Positions 16,384 to 26,462 are shown, counted from the first letter of the stretch. The stretch is DNA of 64,000 bases from Neobacillus sp. PS3-40 (GCF_030915485.1 NZ_CP133266.1:310001-374000); one strand, 5' to 3'. A program made the numbers and translations. The notes: generated by a model from the letters alone, not told the origin.

Positions 16384-18756
16384 TTAATGGTCACGATTCA
16401 CAATATAATTCAATAATTGCTTCAGAAAAGGGGTATTGCACGACACTTCTTGCAACCCTTCTATTGCAAGACAATAATGCTCCCACATCTCTTTTCTTGC
16501 GCCATCAGGACCCAGGATTGAAACAAAAGTTGAATTGTTGTTTTCAGCATCATTTCCAATAGGTTTACCAAGTATAATTAGATCTCCTTCAACATCTAGC
16601 AGATCATCCTTAATCTGAAACGCTATGCCGGCATGATAAGCAAATTTTTTCAAAGCTTCAATCTCCGACTCCTTCGTATGGGCAAGAATCGCGGGCATTA
16701 TGAGAGAAGCTTCGAATGCTATACCGGTTTTATAAAAGCACATCCTATTCAATTGGTCCAGTGTTAATTGTTTCCCTTTGGAATACAAGTCCATCACTTG
16801 TCCCTTGCACATAACCTCTATCGTTTGAGCCGTATATCGAATCAAGTTAAGCACCGTTTTCGAATCAAATTGGTCGAGGGATGCCTGTTCCTCTATAGCT
16901 TTTTGGGTAAGAAAGAGGCCAGTTAATTCTGCTATACCAATGTTATATATCTTATGCAGGGTTGGACGCCCCCTACGAGTTGGCGAATTATCCTGGGATG
17001 GGAGATCATCAAAGATTAGGGACGCAGTATGCATATATTCTAATGCTCTCAGGAGTGGCACGATTGATGACTCATTTAATCCATACTCGTTTACGCCCAT
17101 GACCCAGGTTATTATCGGCCTCAGTCGCTTTCCATCACCTGCCAGACTATAATTTGCTGCATCAATGATGGGATCTTTTATCATGGAGACATTCTGGTTT
17201 TTAGAAATGCTTAAGATGCTATTGATCTGATTGCGGATAGATTCGATCGTATCTAAAAAGGTTTCCTGCTCCCTCCGTTCGTTTTTCAAAATGGTAATCA
17301 CATGGTCCCGAAGTAGTTTATCAAAGAAATCCACATCATCCACTTTTTGAACCATATTTTGGATGACACGATTGAATTTCGGATTTCCAGTGGCAAACAG
17401 TTCCATAACCTCAGAGTATTTTTTGGTTCCCCATCGTTCTTTAAATCTTTTCAGTCCATTTATAGCTCGGTCCAGTAACAAATCACAGGTCTTAGCATCG
17501 GAGTGATACACGTTATGGATCAGATTGGCGATGACCGCCCAGTATAATTCAAAGGGATTTATAAGATCGGGACGCTCCTCATGATATTTTATATAATAGG
17601 TATAGGGTGTTACCGCGCCGTCCTTCATGTCATCAAACATATCTGCAAAATCATCCGCAAGCTGGTTGTAAATCCCATAAAAGAATGTTCGACTGTCAAT
17701 ACCCTCATCCTCAGGTGCACGAATTACAGAGCGAACAATTAATCGGGAAGAGGAGGATTTTAAAATAATCGGTATAAAAAGCTCTTCATTGGTGTAATTT
17801 GCATTGGAAAGATCCTTTACACGGTCCACTTCCTGTGAATTAAAAAACACATACGACTGCTCGAAAAAATGTTTTCTTGTTTCTGGTTGCTGATAGTTAT
17901 TTATATACAGAAAGGCATCTCGGAGTTCAGAATGAATAAATCGGATTAGTTCTTTATTTTTTCCCTTCCACTTGCCCCAGTCCGGCACTGATCCAGTAAT
18001 AAGGGTGGTACGTATTAAATCGGAATATTGCTTTTTCTCTTCAACAGATAAAACTTCAGCATCTAGAAGATCGTCAATGAATGGATAGGTCAGACCATAG
18101 GAATAGCCAAGTCGAATCGCTTCATCAAGTTTTTGGATACGTTCTTCTGGCAATACCTCATTCCCCATCTCTTCAAGCACGTGCATAATGACTCCGACAA
18201 TAATTTTTATAAGCTTTCGCTGGGCTTGATCAACATCCATCTCCTTCGGAATATGAAAGGATACATTCTTCAGTTTGTTTAACAACCAGATAATCGTTAA
18301 TTCAATGCCTTCCTTTTGGCCCAACCGATACAGCCCGTCCAGGTTAAACGCCCCTGTTTTGTCTCCTTGGTCTTTTGTCAGGTAATTTTTTAAACGAGCC
18401 ACTATACGACGAATCCTAGCAAGGACAACAGGTGAGTCCAGGTTTTTGCCCAGATCCCGCATGAAAATATAGGAGATGCTTCGATCTAGGTAATTGTCTA
18501 ATTTACCTGTGTAATGAAGCCAATGGATATAATTGTGATAACTCTGAGGATCCGTTTTTCCCTTTTTACGCGAAAAAATGGATAATAATGAATGATGATG
18601 GATATGGTTGTGTTTCCATGATTGTATATCTTTTGTTAGGGTAGGAACATAGGTCTTTTGGGAGACCTGCGCATAAAGTGATTGAAAATATTGAGCGGCC
18701 TTCTGCTCAGCCAGCCGATAGCATGCATCTGCATTTTTTATAAACTCCTCATTCAT
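16384..18756 (-). CDS. Two-domain protein with C-terminal polyprenyl diphosphate synthase
   Basis: About 790 residues, start chosen at MNEEFIKNAD behind AGAGGT. Residues about 535-790 are a trans-prenyl synthase: GKRLRPIITW, first Asp-rich motif DDLPSQD (near 583), RRGRPT, and second motif KDDLLDVEGD (near 717). This fold condenses isopentenyl with allylic diphosphates. The first 530 residues are helical and include their own Asp-rich stretch ADDFADMFDDM followed by TPYTYY, suggesting a second, diverged isoprenoid-synthase-like domain; that part is inference. The normal ispA/hepT neighbours are absent, so the role is probably specialised, such as a terpenoid pathway. Confidence 0.75.
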   Translation of the reverse strand: MNEEFIKNADACYRLAEQKAAQYFQSLYAQVSQKTYVPTLTKDIQSWKHNHIHHHSLLSIFSRKKGKTDPQSYHNYIHWLHYTGKLDNYLDRSISYIFMRDLGKNLDSPVVLARIRRIVARLKNYLTKDQGDKTGAFNLDGLYRLGQKEGIELTIIWLLNKLKNVSFHIPKEMDVDQAQRKLIKIIVGVIMHVLEEMGNEVLPEERIQKLDEAIRLGYSYGLTYPFIDDLLDAEVLSVEEKKQYSDLIRTTLITGSVPDWGKWKGKNKELIRFIHSELRDAFLYINNYQQPETRKHFFEQSYVFFNSQEVDRVKDLSNANYTNEELFIPIILKSSSSRLIVRSVIRAPEDEGIDSRTFFYGIYNQLADDFADMFDDMKDGAVTPYTYYIKYHEERPDLINPFELYWAVIANLIHNVYHSDAKTCDLLLDRAINGLKRFKERWGTKKYSEVMELFATGNPKFNRVIQNMVQKVDDVDFFDKLLRDHVITILKNERREQETFLDTIESIRNQINSILSISKNQNVSMIKDPIIDAANYSLAGDGKRLRPIITWVMGVNEYGLNESSIVPLLRALEYMHTASLIFDDLPSQDNSPTRRGRPTLHKIYNIGIAELTGLFLTQKAIEEQASLDQFDSKTVLNLIRYTAQTIEVMCKGQVMDLYSKGKQLTLDQLNRMCFYKTGIAFEASLIMPAILAHTKESEIEALKKFAYHAGIAFQIKDDLLDVEGDLIILGKPIGNDAENNNSTFVSILGPDGARKEMWEHYCLAIEGLQEVSCNTPFLKQLLNYIVNRDH

Positions 18757-19193
18757 AACAATACATACCTCTACTTTGTGTCCTAATATATATTTTCCAA
18801 TATAACCAATCATAGAACTCTTTATGGAATATCATAAATAAAATGACCATACATCTTAAAAGATTATTAGGATCAGCTCCAAAGGTGTATGTACATACCG
18901 CTTGAAATTTAATAAACCGTTTTTCTTTAAAAATATAATTAAATATAATCCTAAAATTACATCTTTAGAACCATAAAGCTTTTAAATACTTTCAATTTTA
19001 AATTTCCAACTGTTCTTTTTCCTCAAAAAAAATTTAGGTATCAACTTAACATTCTATCGTTCTAAAAACTAAAAAATTCCCTCACATAAAAACGAGAAAA
19101 AATTGATCGATAAAGAAAAAAATTCCTATTTTAATATGGAGGTTTATAACTTTTAGCCACCAATAATGGTAAATATCCCACTCGAATACTCAA
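18757..19193. other. Intergenic stretch, nothing recognised
   Basis: AT-rich DNA between the polyprenyl synthase promoter side and the glutamate synthase terminator. I see no gene or structured element. Confidence 0.4.
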
Positions 19194-19240
19194 TAAAAAT
19201 AGGCCAGGGCTTTACTACCTTTGCCCCGACCTAATTTTTT
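19194..19240 (-). terminator. Terminator of the glutamate synthase gene
   Basis: On the minus strand TAGGTCGGGGC pairs with GCCCTGGCCTA and is followed by TTTTTATT. It lies 125 bases beyond the stop codon. Confidence 0.7.
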
Positions 19241-19366
19241 TGACAATTTCTAAGCCTGATTTTCAAAACTGGTTTGCGAACTATTTTATAGAAGATACTA
19301 GATTATACGCCCAGACAAGAGGTCATTTTGGATCCTTCGATTTGATTATCTGGGTACCTTTTTCTC

Positions 19367-22300
19367 TTATTCTGTGGCATATTCCTGGTCGGTTATACAC
19401 GCTTGCGGTACCACCATCAGAAAATGACTTTGTGGCTCATTTATCAGTGTTCCCAAAGCTTTTGCCGTTTGCAGCTGTCCGCTGTTGCTTAGCTGTTGAC
19501 GATAAGCCCTCAGCAGCTCACTTACGTCCTCATACCCTTTTTCGTCCAATGGGAGCAATTCAACCTGTGCACCCTTGGCGAGTCTCTTGCGCAATGCGGC
19601 TTCTGTCAATCCTGCAGCTGGAATTATCCGCAAGTACACTCTGCCACCAGTCATTCCAGAACACATCCAAGGGCCCGGGTCGCCTAAAACGACTGCACGA
19701 CCAGCTGTCATATACTCGAAAGCAAAGCCTTTGATATTAGCTCGCGCACCCAAGAATGCCAATTCATCATGAAGCCTTCCCTGTAACTCCCCTCCTATCA
19801 CGAGGTCAGCGCCAGAAAGGCGAATACCAGCACGAGCATCGGCATTTCCTTGAATAATGAACAATCCGCCCTGTGCACCATAAGCAAGCCCCTTTCCAAC
19901 GGATCCGCCCACCATGATTCCTTCTTTGTTAGCAGTTTTCAGGACAACCACCTTCCCGCCCAATGCTGTTTTTCCAGTACCGTCTTGTGAACCGCCGTTG
20001 GCAATACTTGTCATGCCTTCTGATTGATAGGCAGCAAAACCGGCGCCAGCCACTGCAGAATGCTCAATCCACACATTAGCTTGATGCCCTTTCTTGCCCC
20101 TTTCTCGGACACAGCGTCCACTTTCATGAACTCCCAACGCCCGGGGAACAGCCTGCAGCAAGGGCACTCCCGAATATCCGGAATCATCTTCGTCTATTAC
20201 AGATATGAAGTCCGTTCCGTTGGACAGACCAGCAGACCGAACAGTCGTAGCAGTAGCAACTTCCTGAATATTGGTGCGGTTCTTCACTCTCGTCCCTTTA
20301 CCCAAGTGGGCCTCTTTGATTTCGAGTAGCCATTGCAAATCAAGGGTGTCATGAGCGTTGATTTGTTCGAGCAGATCCCTTCTTCCGACTAAGTCCTGGG
20401 TGCGCTTGGCGCCCAATTGGGCAGTCAATTCCTGAATATGCCTACCGATTTCCTTAAAGAACCGCTCCAAATTGTTGACCGAGCCGGATGGGTCGTGTAA
20501 GCATTTCACTGTTTTGCCGCTCGCACAGCAGGATTCCCCTTCTTCATGGGGCTCATTGAACATGCTGCAGATTTCCCGTTTCATACACATACGGCAGTCG
20601 GTACAGCCAATGGCGGCAATTGCCATCGTAGCAAAGCCCACCCGGTTTGCTCCCAGCAAGATAGACTTCATTACATCTGTGCCTGATTTCATGCCGCCGT
20701 CAGCCCAAATTTCGGCTGAATCTCTCATTCCTGCATCGCATAACGCATCATGCACAAGCTTTATACCAATTTCCATCGGTAGACCGACATGACGGATCGC
20801 ATGCGAACGGGCGGCGCCAGTTCCTCCATCAAACCCGCTTAATTCCACAATATCCGCCCCGGCCTTGACAATTCCAACGGAAATTGTGCCAATATTTGGC
20901 ACTACTGGTACCTTCACGGCTACCTTTGCTTTAGGATTCACCTGCTTAAATTCATAAATTACCTGGGCCAGATCCTCAATAGAATAAATATCATGGTTAT
21001 TTGAAGGTGAAATCAAGTCGACCCCAGGCAAAGCATTTCTTGCTGCAGCCACCTGTACAGTTACCTTCGAACCTGGAAGATGACCGCCCTCACCAGGCTT
21101 CGCTCCCTGACCGATTTTTAATTCAAGCACATAGGCGTGATTACAAAGCTCGGCATTTACGCCAAATCTGCCAGAGGCGATTTCCCGCCCTCTGTTGCGT
21201 GAATATTTTTGAAGTAAATCCTTAATTTCACCACCTTCACCATTCAAGCTAACGATATTCAAACGATAAGCAGCTTCCGCATATGCACGAAAGGCGGTCT
21301 CACCTTGGGAGCCGAAGGACATGGAACTGATCACGAATGGGTAGGCATGCCCGTCAATAGTTGAATCAATTGGTTCTTGTGGATCTAATATTGGAACGGA
21401 AGTATTTTCTTTAATCCGCAGTGCATGCCGTAGGCTAATCGGATTTTTATTTTCCATAAATTCAAGTGCTTTCAAGTATTGCCCATAACTAATCTGCCCT
21501 TTAGCAAAGTTCGCGGCCGATTTGCAAATACTTGGAAAATACGAACGAGCCTTTACAAGTCGCAATTTCTTTTCATCATCTGCAAGATATAGTGCCGCTC
21601 TCTTGGTCGATTGATCATCCATCCCTGCAAAAGAATATCCCGTTTTTTCATTTCCGCAAAAAGCTGGAACACCAATCACGTCTGCCACTTCAGATGAGAG
21701 CCCAATCGCACCGAAAAGTCGTTCATATCCGCGGATCTCATGAATGCCCAGCGTCGAGATAACTTTTTCAAGCCCTTTAGTTATAGCAGTAAGCAGGTTT
21801 TCTAAAGCTTTGTCCCCACCTTTAACAGCTGCAATCTCCCACATGAGGTATGGGGTAACAGCATCGGCCCCAAGCCCTAATGCGACAGCTATGTCATGGA
21901 GGTTACGGATTCCTCCACTACAGAGGATAAGGCTCAGACGACGACGCAAACTCTCTCCTCCCCCGGTTTTAGAGAAGGTCTGTGATAATACTCGATGTAC
22001 AGCAGCTAAGGCAGCAAAGGGATCCGTATGCTCACCTTGGATAAACTGAGTTCGATCGTCGAGTATGATAACATGTGCACCTGCTTGGGCAGCTTTTTGC
22101 GCTTCATCCTGAAATCTCTTTAGTGCATCTGCACTAGTCTCTTCCGTCTTGCGGTGGAGAAGAATTCGATGCGGTGCATTGTTGTTTCGCTGCAACTTAG
22201 CCACCACATTATCAAGTAGCATCGTACCCTGGCGTTCCGCAATCTCATTTAAAATATCATGGGATAAAGACGGCATCGCTGGAATCTCGTCCAACAAAAG

Positions 22301-23932
22301 CGGCGTTAGCACATTCAGACGAGGAGATTCGCCGAATTGTCCTGTAAATGAAGGACGGCATCCCAACACCACCCGTGTGCTAAAATGCTCAATTTCCCGT
22401 TCGCGATCAATCGCAGGATTGGTGACAACAGCGACTGTTTCCTGTAAATAATCGGACAACAAGCTCATTTCTGGAGAGAGGGCCGTGATTGGTTGGTCAA
22501 AGCCAAGCGACTGAATTGGCTCTGTTCCCAAGCACATCTGTGTCTCTAGCAAATCAAAATCGTAGCTTCGGAAACCGAATGCTGCCGCACGTACAGCTAA
22601 AGGTTTTGATTCTGCATAATTTTCGCTCGTTATCGTTTGCAAAGGATTAGCCTTTTCCGAGTGTTCATGATCAAGATCTCCTTCATGGATCACGAACCGT
22701 TGCGTCGCACGCTCAAGCACTTCACTCTGCAAATCTGAGTAACTGTAAAGTTTCCACCCTACATGATCATCGTCGTTTACTTTCACCCGCTTCGCTCCAA
22801 TTTTTTCTCCTGGAGCTAACGGCTTCGGATCGCTAGTCCAATATGTTGGCGGAATAATTCCAGGCTCGGAGCTAAAGCAATATGCTTCCTCAGTGTCAAC
22901 TAGCCATAATGGACGAAGTCCCAATGCATCAACCGAGAATACAGCTTCATCAGCATAACGCATAATTAAAGCTGCGGGCCCTTGGGCGAATGGGCCCCAA
23001 AGCGAGCGGAACCAACTGTACATCTTCATCAGCTTTTGAGGCAACTGCTTCATTTCATTCAAAATCGCTGGAAATAGCAGTTCTACTGACTCAAATAACG
23101 ACCAACCATGCATTGCCATGAATGAATGCAGCCCCCAGTCAACCATTTGGGAATCGCTGAATTCAGTGCTCATCGGTACATTAAGCATGCATGCTTCGGA
23201 ATAGAAACGCGTAATTGTATTGATTTCACCATTGTGTCCCAGGATACCGAATGGCTGAACGCGGGCAAACGAGGTGGACGTATTAGTTGAAAATCTTGTA
23301 TGGGCTAATACATAGGAGGTAAGGCATCTATCATCTTGCAGATCTTTATAGTAATTAGATAAGGTCTCAGAGCCACCCACTGTTTTATATACAACTGTGT
23401 GTCGGCTTAGTGACGCCACATGCACTGCAGGAAGTTGCTCTAGTGCTGCGTTCGCTTTGAACAATGCCAATTCCGAATTATCGGGACATATGCCTGAGAG
23501 CTGCAGAAAGACTGGATTTTCACAGTGCGCTTTCGGACCAAGTGCATTTGTGTTGATACCGTCTGAGCGTTTCAAAAGAACAGAAAGCCCTTGCTCTGCT
23601 AATATTTTTTCAACAGAAAGTAGCATATCTGGATAAGACGAACGTTCCAGTAGAATATGCCCGACATAAAATCGTTCATTTGTAGCAATGTCCTCCTGTA
23701 TCTTCGCTTCCCTTAGCCAAGCTTTCCAAAGCGCCCGTGGCAGATCGATCTGTAGACCGCAACCGTCACCCTCTTCACCGATAAATCCGGCGCGGTGTTG
23801 CATAGCTGCAATCGCCTGCAATCCTGCTTTAATCGGTTTACGGCTTGAATGTCCCGATTTTTCTAGTTGTGCATAGATACCGCAGGCATCATGCTCGCGT
23901 TCTATTTGAGTTGCAAATTCTCCAATGGACAT
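19367..23932 (-). CDS. Glutamate synthase large subunit, variant class
   Basis: 1521 residues in the full GOGAT order. An N-terminal glutamine amidotransferase has the nucleophile Cys17 (HDACGIYAQ, normally exposed by propeptide removal). There follow a central domain, the FMN-binding domain with MSFGSQGETAFRAYAEAAYR, SPSNNHDIYSIEDLAQ and GGTGAARSHAIRH, an Fe-S region, and a C-terminal GXGXG beta-helix (GGSVGKGLAYGAQGG). It should make glutamate from glutamine and 2-oxoglutarate. Its Cys cluster GCTDCRMCMKREIC followed by GESCCASG differs from the common LGC...CH..C motif. No small subunit (gltB/gltD) lies nearby, so its electron donor is unclear. The gene is more GC-rich than its surroundings. 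Confidence 0.85.
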   Translation of the reverse strand: MSIGEFATQIEREHDACGIYAQLEKSGHSSRKPIKAGLQAIAAMQHRAGFIGEEGDGCGLQIDLPRALWKAWLREAKIQEDIATNERFYVGHILLERSSYPDMLLSVEKILAEQGLSVLLKRSDGINTNALGPKAHCENPVFLQLSGICPDNSELALFKANAALEQLPAVHVASLSRHTVVYKTVGGSETLSNYYKDLQDDRCLTSYVLAHTRFSTNTSTSFARVQPFGILGHNGEINTITRFYSEACMLNVPMSTEFSDSQMVDWGLHSFMAMHGWSLFESVELLFPAILNEMKQLPQKLMKMYSWFRSLWGPFAQGPAALIMRYADEAVFSVDALGLRPLWLVDTEEAYCFSSEPGIIPPTYWTSDPKPLAPGEKIGAKRVKVNDDDHVGWKLYSYSDLQSEVLERATQRFVIHEGDLDHEHSEKANPLQTITSENYAESKPLAVRAAAFGFRSYDFDLLETQMCLGTEPIQSLGFDQPITALSPEMSLLSDYLQETVAVVTNPAIDREREIEHFSTRVVLGCRPSFTGQFGESPRLNVLTPLLLDEIPAMPSLSHDILNEIAERQGTMLLDNVVAKLQRNNNAPHRILLHRKTEETSADALKRFQDEAQKAAQAGAHVIILDDRTQFIQGEHTDPFAALAAVHRVLSQTFSKTGGGESLRRRLSLILCSGGIRNLHDIAVALGLGADAVTPYLMWEIAAVKGGDKALENLLTAITKGLEKVISTLGIHEIRGYERLFGAIGLSSEVADVIGVPAFCGNEKTGYSFAGMDDQSTKRAALYLADDEKKLRLVKARSYFPSICKSAANFAKGQISYGQYLKALEFMENKNPISLRHALRIKENTSVPILDPQEPIDSTIDGHAYPFVISSMSFGSQGETAFRAYAEAAYRLNIVSLNGEGGEIKDLLQKYSRNRGREIASGRFGVNAELCNHAYVLELKIGQGAKPGEGGHLPGSKVTVQVAAARNALPGVDLISPSNNHDIYSIEDLAQVIYEFKQVNPKAKVAVKVPVVPNIGTISVGIVKAGADIVELSGFDGGTGAARSHAIRHVGLPMEIGIKLVHDALCDAGMRDSAEIWADGGMKSGTDVMKSILLGANRVGFATMAIAAIGCTDCRMCMKREICSMFNEPHEEGESCCASGKTVKCLHDPSGSVNNLERFFKEIGRHIQELTAQLGAKRTQDLVGRRDLLEQINAHDTLDLQWLLEIKEAHLGKGTRVKNRTNIQEVATATTVRSAGLSNGTDFISVIDEDDSGYSGVPLLQAVPRALGVHESGRCVRERGKKGHQANVWIEHSAVAGAGFAAYQSEGMTSIANGGSQDGTGKTALGGKVVVLKTANKEGIMVGGSVGKGLAYGAQGGLFIIQGNADARAGIRLSGADLVIGGELQGRLHDELAFLGARANIKGFAFEYMTAGRAVVLGDPGPWMCSGMTGGRVYLRIIPAAGLTEAALRKRLAKGAQVELLPLDEKGYEDVSELLRAYRQQLSNSGQLQTAKALGTLINEPQSHFLMVVPQACITDQEYATE

Positions 23933-23973
23933 TATCCGTCACTTCCTTCACTTGGTGTATTTATAATATAGAT

Positions 23974-24006
23974 TGTATTTTTATACATTTCATTGATTTA
24001 CATCAA
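23974..24006 (-). promoter_or_regulatory. Two palindromes upstream of the glutamate synthase gene
   Basis: TGTATTTTTATACA (23,974-23,987; near-perfect TGTAT/ATACA symmetry) and TTGATTTACATCAA (23,993-24,006; TTGAT-N4-ATCAA). The second fits the consensus I know for FNR/ANR-type boxes, although Bacillus Fnr uses TGTGA-N6-TCACA. They lie 40-75 bases before the start codon, in promoter territory. Regulator unknown. The rest of 24,007-24,411 shows nothing to me. Confidence 0.4.
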
Positions 24007-24411
24007 TAAATTCTGAATTAAATTAAAAAAACAAAAATTTACCGCTTTAACGCTGCATATAGTGCGACTTAAATTGATTTTTTTCAGTAATCCGGCGATT
24101 TTTCATTAAAAAAAAATCCATAGAAAGCTGTTATATCCACCAAATTTCATTATTTCGGAGAAAATGCTATTTTCGTCAACTCTTGAAAGAAAACTATTCT
24201 ATGCTCTCTTTCAATCTCTTTACATTATATTTTATGTATTATGGGCCCCTACAATCTGATCATTGTGTAAATTCCCAACCTTATTTAAACAAAATCTGTA
24301 TTTTTATGCGCTTTCATAAATTATGAAACACTCATGTGAATATTGCTGGCGGTGGTAGGTTGATGAATTTTATATAGGGAATTTATGAAGCTTTCGTTAA
24401 AATTCGACGTT

Positions 24412-24446
24412 AAAAAAGCATTGGAAGTAAAGCTCCAATGCTTTTC
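24412..24446 (-). terminator. Rho-independent terminator
   Basis: On the minus strand, AAAAGCATTGGA pairs with TCCAATGCTTTTTT. It follows the stop of the TPR-like membrane protein gene within ten bases. Confidence 0.75.
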
Positions 24447-24452
24447 CTAAAT

Positions 24453-25097
24453 TTATTTATCGTTTAATAGCATTCCCCATTCTCGTTCCCACGTACGAAT
24501 CAAAACATATCGTTGAATTCCTCTCGTTTTCAAAAGGGCTACATGGCCATGATTGAAAGCTTCTTCTTTTCGATTTTCCTTCATCAGTAGTTCTGCCGTT
24601 AATGCCTCTCTCATCCATAACTTCGGGTTACGGTCTATAAGCTGCCGAGCTTCATCTAGGTTATTAACCAACATTGAATGGATAGTTTGATAGTAAAGGG
24701 TAAACGTTGATCTTTTCATTCCTTTTAATAATTTTTCCATGTCTTCTATTTGTCCATGAAAAGTGGCGTGGATCAATTGATGCTGTTTTTTTACTGGCGA
24801 TGGATAAGGTCGTTTATTGATTTTTTGGATAGCTTCGTCTACTTCTTCCTCTAGCCCGTTTGCAAGACCATAGTAGAGCTGGTAAATAGGGTTCTTTTTG
24901 CTTTTCAGAAGAAATCGCTCTGTGCTTTTTACGTTACCCTTTCCCAAATGCATCCGTAAAAACGGATATCCAATAAAATATGCAATGATGAAATAGATCA
25001 ATATGGAAATAATTAAGCTAGGAATATCCAATATAATACCTATTACTTCAACGACTACCCCAATTATAAATGCATAAATATAAGATAAAAAATTCAT
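24453..25097 (-). CDS. Membrane protein with helical-repeat cytoplasmic domain
   Basis: About 214 residues; ATG (MNFLSYIYAF) follows GAAGGTGAAAG. Two N-terminal hydrophobic helices (IYAFIIGVVVEVIGIIL and IISILIYFIIAYFIGY) are followed by roughly 150 residues of paired helices (YYGLANGLEEEVDEAIQKI, IHATFHGQIEDMEKLLKGM, MREALTAELLMKENRKEEAF) that read like TPR-type repeats. Probably a membrane-tethered scaffold. No family name recalled. Confidence 0.6.
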   Translation of the reverse strand: MNFLSYIYAFIIGVVVEVIGIILDIPSLIISILIYFIIAYFIGYPFLRMHLGKGNVKSTERFLLKSKKNPIYQLYYGLANGLEEEVDEAIQKINKRPYPSPVKKQHQLIHATFHGQIEDMEKLLKGMKRSTFTLYYQTIHSMLVNNLDEARQLIDRNPKLWMREALTAELLMKENRKEEAFNHGHVALLKTRGIQRYVLIRTWEREWGMLLNDK

Positions 25098-25300
25098 TGC
25101 TTTCACCTTCGTTTACTTCTAGTATGTTTTAATTGTTTTTCTATAACCGTAAACTTACAAGATAATGTTCCTAAACAAAGAAAGACAATCCCTATCATAA
25201 CTTTCTGATAGCGATTGCCTATTATAGTTTCGTAAAAAACAAATTAGTTTATACCTAAAACAACTAGTGAATTTTCTTAAGGTAACGAAATATATCAAGA

Positions 25301-25798
25301 TTACTTCTTAAAAATAGTCGCAATAATTTGATCATAGGCCATTGCACTATCTACCTCAAATGTACCAGGACGCAAGTTCTTTTCTAATCCTTTTTTCTCA
25401 ATATCCTGCGAGAATTTAAAGGCATTCGGGATAATTTTTGCTTTTACAAGAATATTGCCGACATCAATGCTGGTCATACCATCTGCAACATTAACAACCA
25501 CACGGTACACGACTTTGTTAGAATTGTTATCTTTAGAAGGAGCTTCTTTCGGCACAGATCCCTTAGCATCTTTTATATTCTTATTATATTCAGCTTTCGT
25601 TTGGACGATATAGCCTGCAGCTGCAAGCTTGTTTTTCATCTCTTTTTCAGATAGCTGAACGGTAGAATTTGCTTGGTTTTCGGTTGTTTTAACAGATGTT
25701 TTTGAAACATCACTTTTACCAGAAAAATACACAATGCCACAAATAAATGTTGTGATAAGGATTCCAGCTGCAAAGCTACTCAGTAAGTTAAATCTCAT
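25301..25798 (-). CDS. Membrane-anchored MltG-N-like protein (YqzC-like)
   Basis: About 165 residues from MRFNLLSSFAAG behind AAAGGGG. One N-terminal membrane anchor, a Lys/Ser-rich linker, then a domain (VVNVADGMTSIDVGNILVKA, LEKNLRPGTFEVDSAMAYDQ) matching the LysM-like subdomain at the start of MltG/YceG lytic transglycosylases. The catalytic Glu-containing domain of MltG is absent, so it is not an active transglycosylase by itself. Its start overlaps the end of the preceding gene, so the pair is cotranscribed. Confidence 0.6.
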   Translation of the reverse strand: MRFNLLSSFAAGILITTFICGIVYFSGKSDVSKTSVKTTENQANSTVQLSEKEMKNKLAAAGYIVQTKAEYNKNIKDAKGSVPKEAPSKDNNSNKVVYRVVVNVADGMTSIDVGNILVKAKIIPNAFKFSQDIEKKGLEKNLRPGTFEVDSAMAYDQIIATIFKK

Positions 25799-26168
25799 CT
25801 GCACCTTTTCCCCTTTCATCCTTCGATGTTAGATAAGGAGCAAGCATCTGTGTAATTTCGCTTTCTGTTACCTCTTTTTTCGTTGCAATGCTCTCGATGG
25901 AGTAATTACGTCTATATAGGTCTAGCACTTCCCTCATAAAAATTACTTCATTAAGAGAAAGTTGAATACCCGTTTCCTTTATCATAACTTCTAAATCAAG
26001 TTCAATATTTCGAACCGAATCTTGCATGCTATTGATTTCTTTCATAACTTCTATATGAACCATGTCAATTCTTTTTTGTTCTGCTTTAGTTGATTGAATT
26101 GACTTTGAAAAAGAAATAATCAGCAACAAAGCTGATATCAAAAACAAACATGTTAGTGTCCATACCAT
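25788..26168 (-). CDS. Membrane-anchored coiled-coil protein (YqzD-like)
   Basis: 126 residues: an N-terminal membrane helix (TLTCLFLISALLLIISF), a charged coiled-coil-like segment, then a small helix-turn-helix-like C-terminus (DLYRRNYSIESIATKKEVTE, SEITQMLAPYL). Overlaps the MltG-N-like gene by 11 bases. The pairing recalls B. subtilis yqzD-yqzC, a tentative assignment from memory. Confidence 0.5.
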   Translation of the reverse strand: MVWTLTCLFLISALLLIISFSKSIQSTKAEQKRIDMVHIEVMKEINSMQDSVRNIELDLEVMIKETGIQLSLNEVIFMREVLDLYRRNYSIESIATKKEVTESEITQMLAPYLTSKDERGKGADEI

Positions 26169-26426
26169 AAAATAAGTCCCTCCGTCTTTGAATAAAAGTA
26201 AGCAAGTATTTATTATACAACTAAAATATTATTTTTTCGATTTTATTCTCATAAATACGAAAAAAGTCGATTAGCACTATATCCTTCGATTCCAATCTCT
26301 AATAACTGTCCCTTTTTTTAAATTAAACCTAAATAAATTTTTGGATGTTCAAGAAAATACTATCTCAAAATACAAATTTCCCTTAAAAATTCCAGTAAAT
26401 AGATAATAGTAAAAGCTGTCATTTCA
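26169..26426. other. Intergenic stretch, nothing recognised
   Basis: AT-rich; contains the promoter side of the YqzD-like gene, but I see no defined element. Confidence 0.35.
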
Positions 26427-26462
26427 AAAAAAAAACCTAGTAAAGGAAGTATCTACTAGGTG
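26427..26462 (-). terminator. Rho-independent terminator of the Spo0E-like gene
   Basis: On the minus strand CCTAGTAGATA pairs with TACTAGG, followed by a run of about ten T. It lies 84 bases beyond the stop. Confidence 0.7.

Noticed and set aside
19240-23876. Many long open frames on the plus strand across 19.2-23.9 kb
   Set aside because: They are antisense shadows of the GC-richer glutamate synthase gene, lack ribosome sites and show low-complexity translations.
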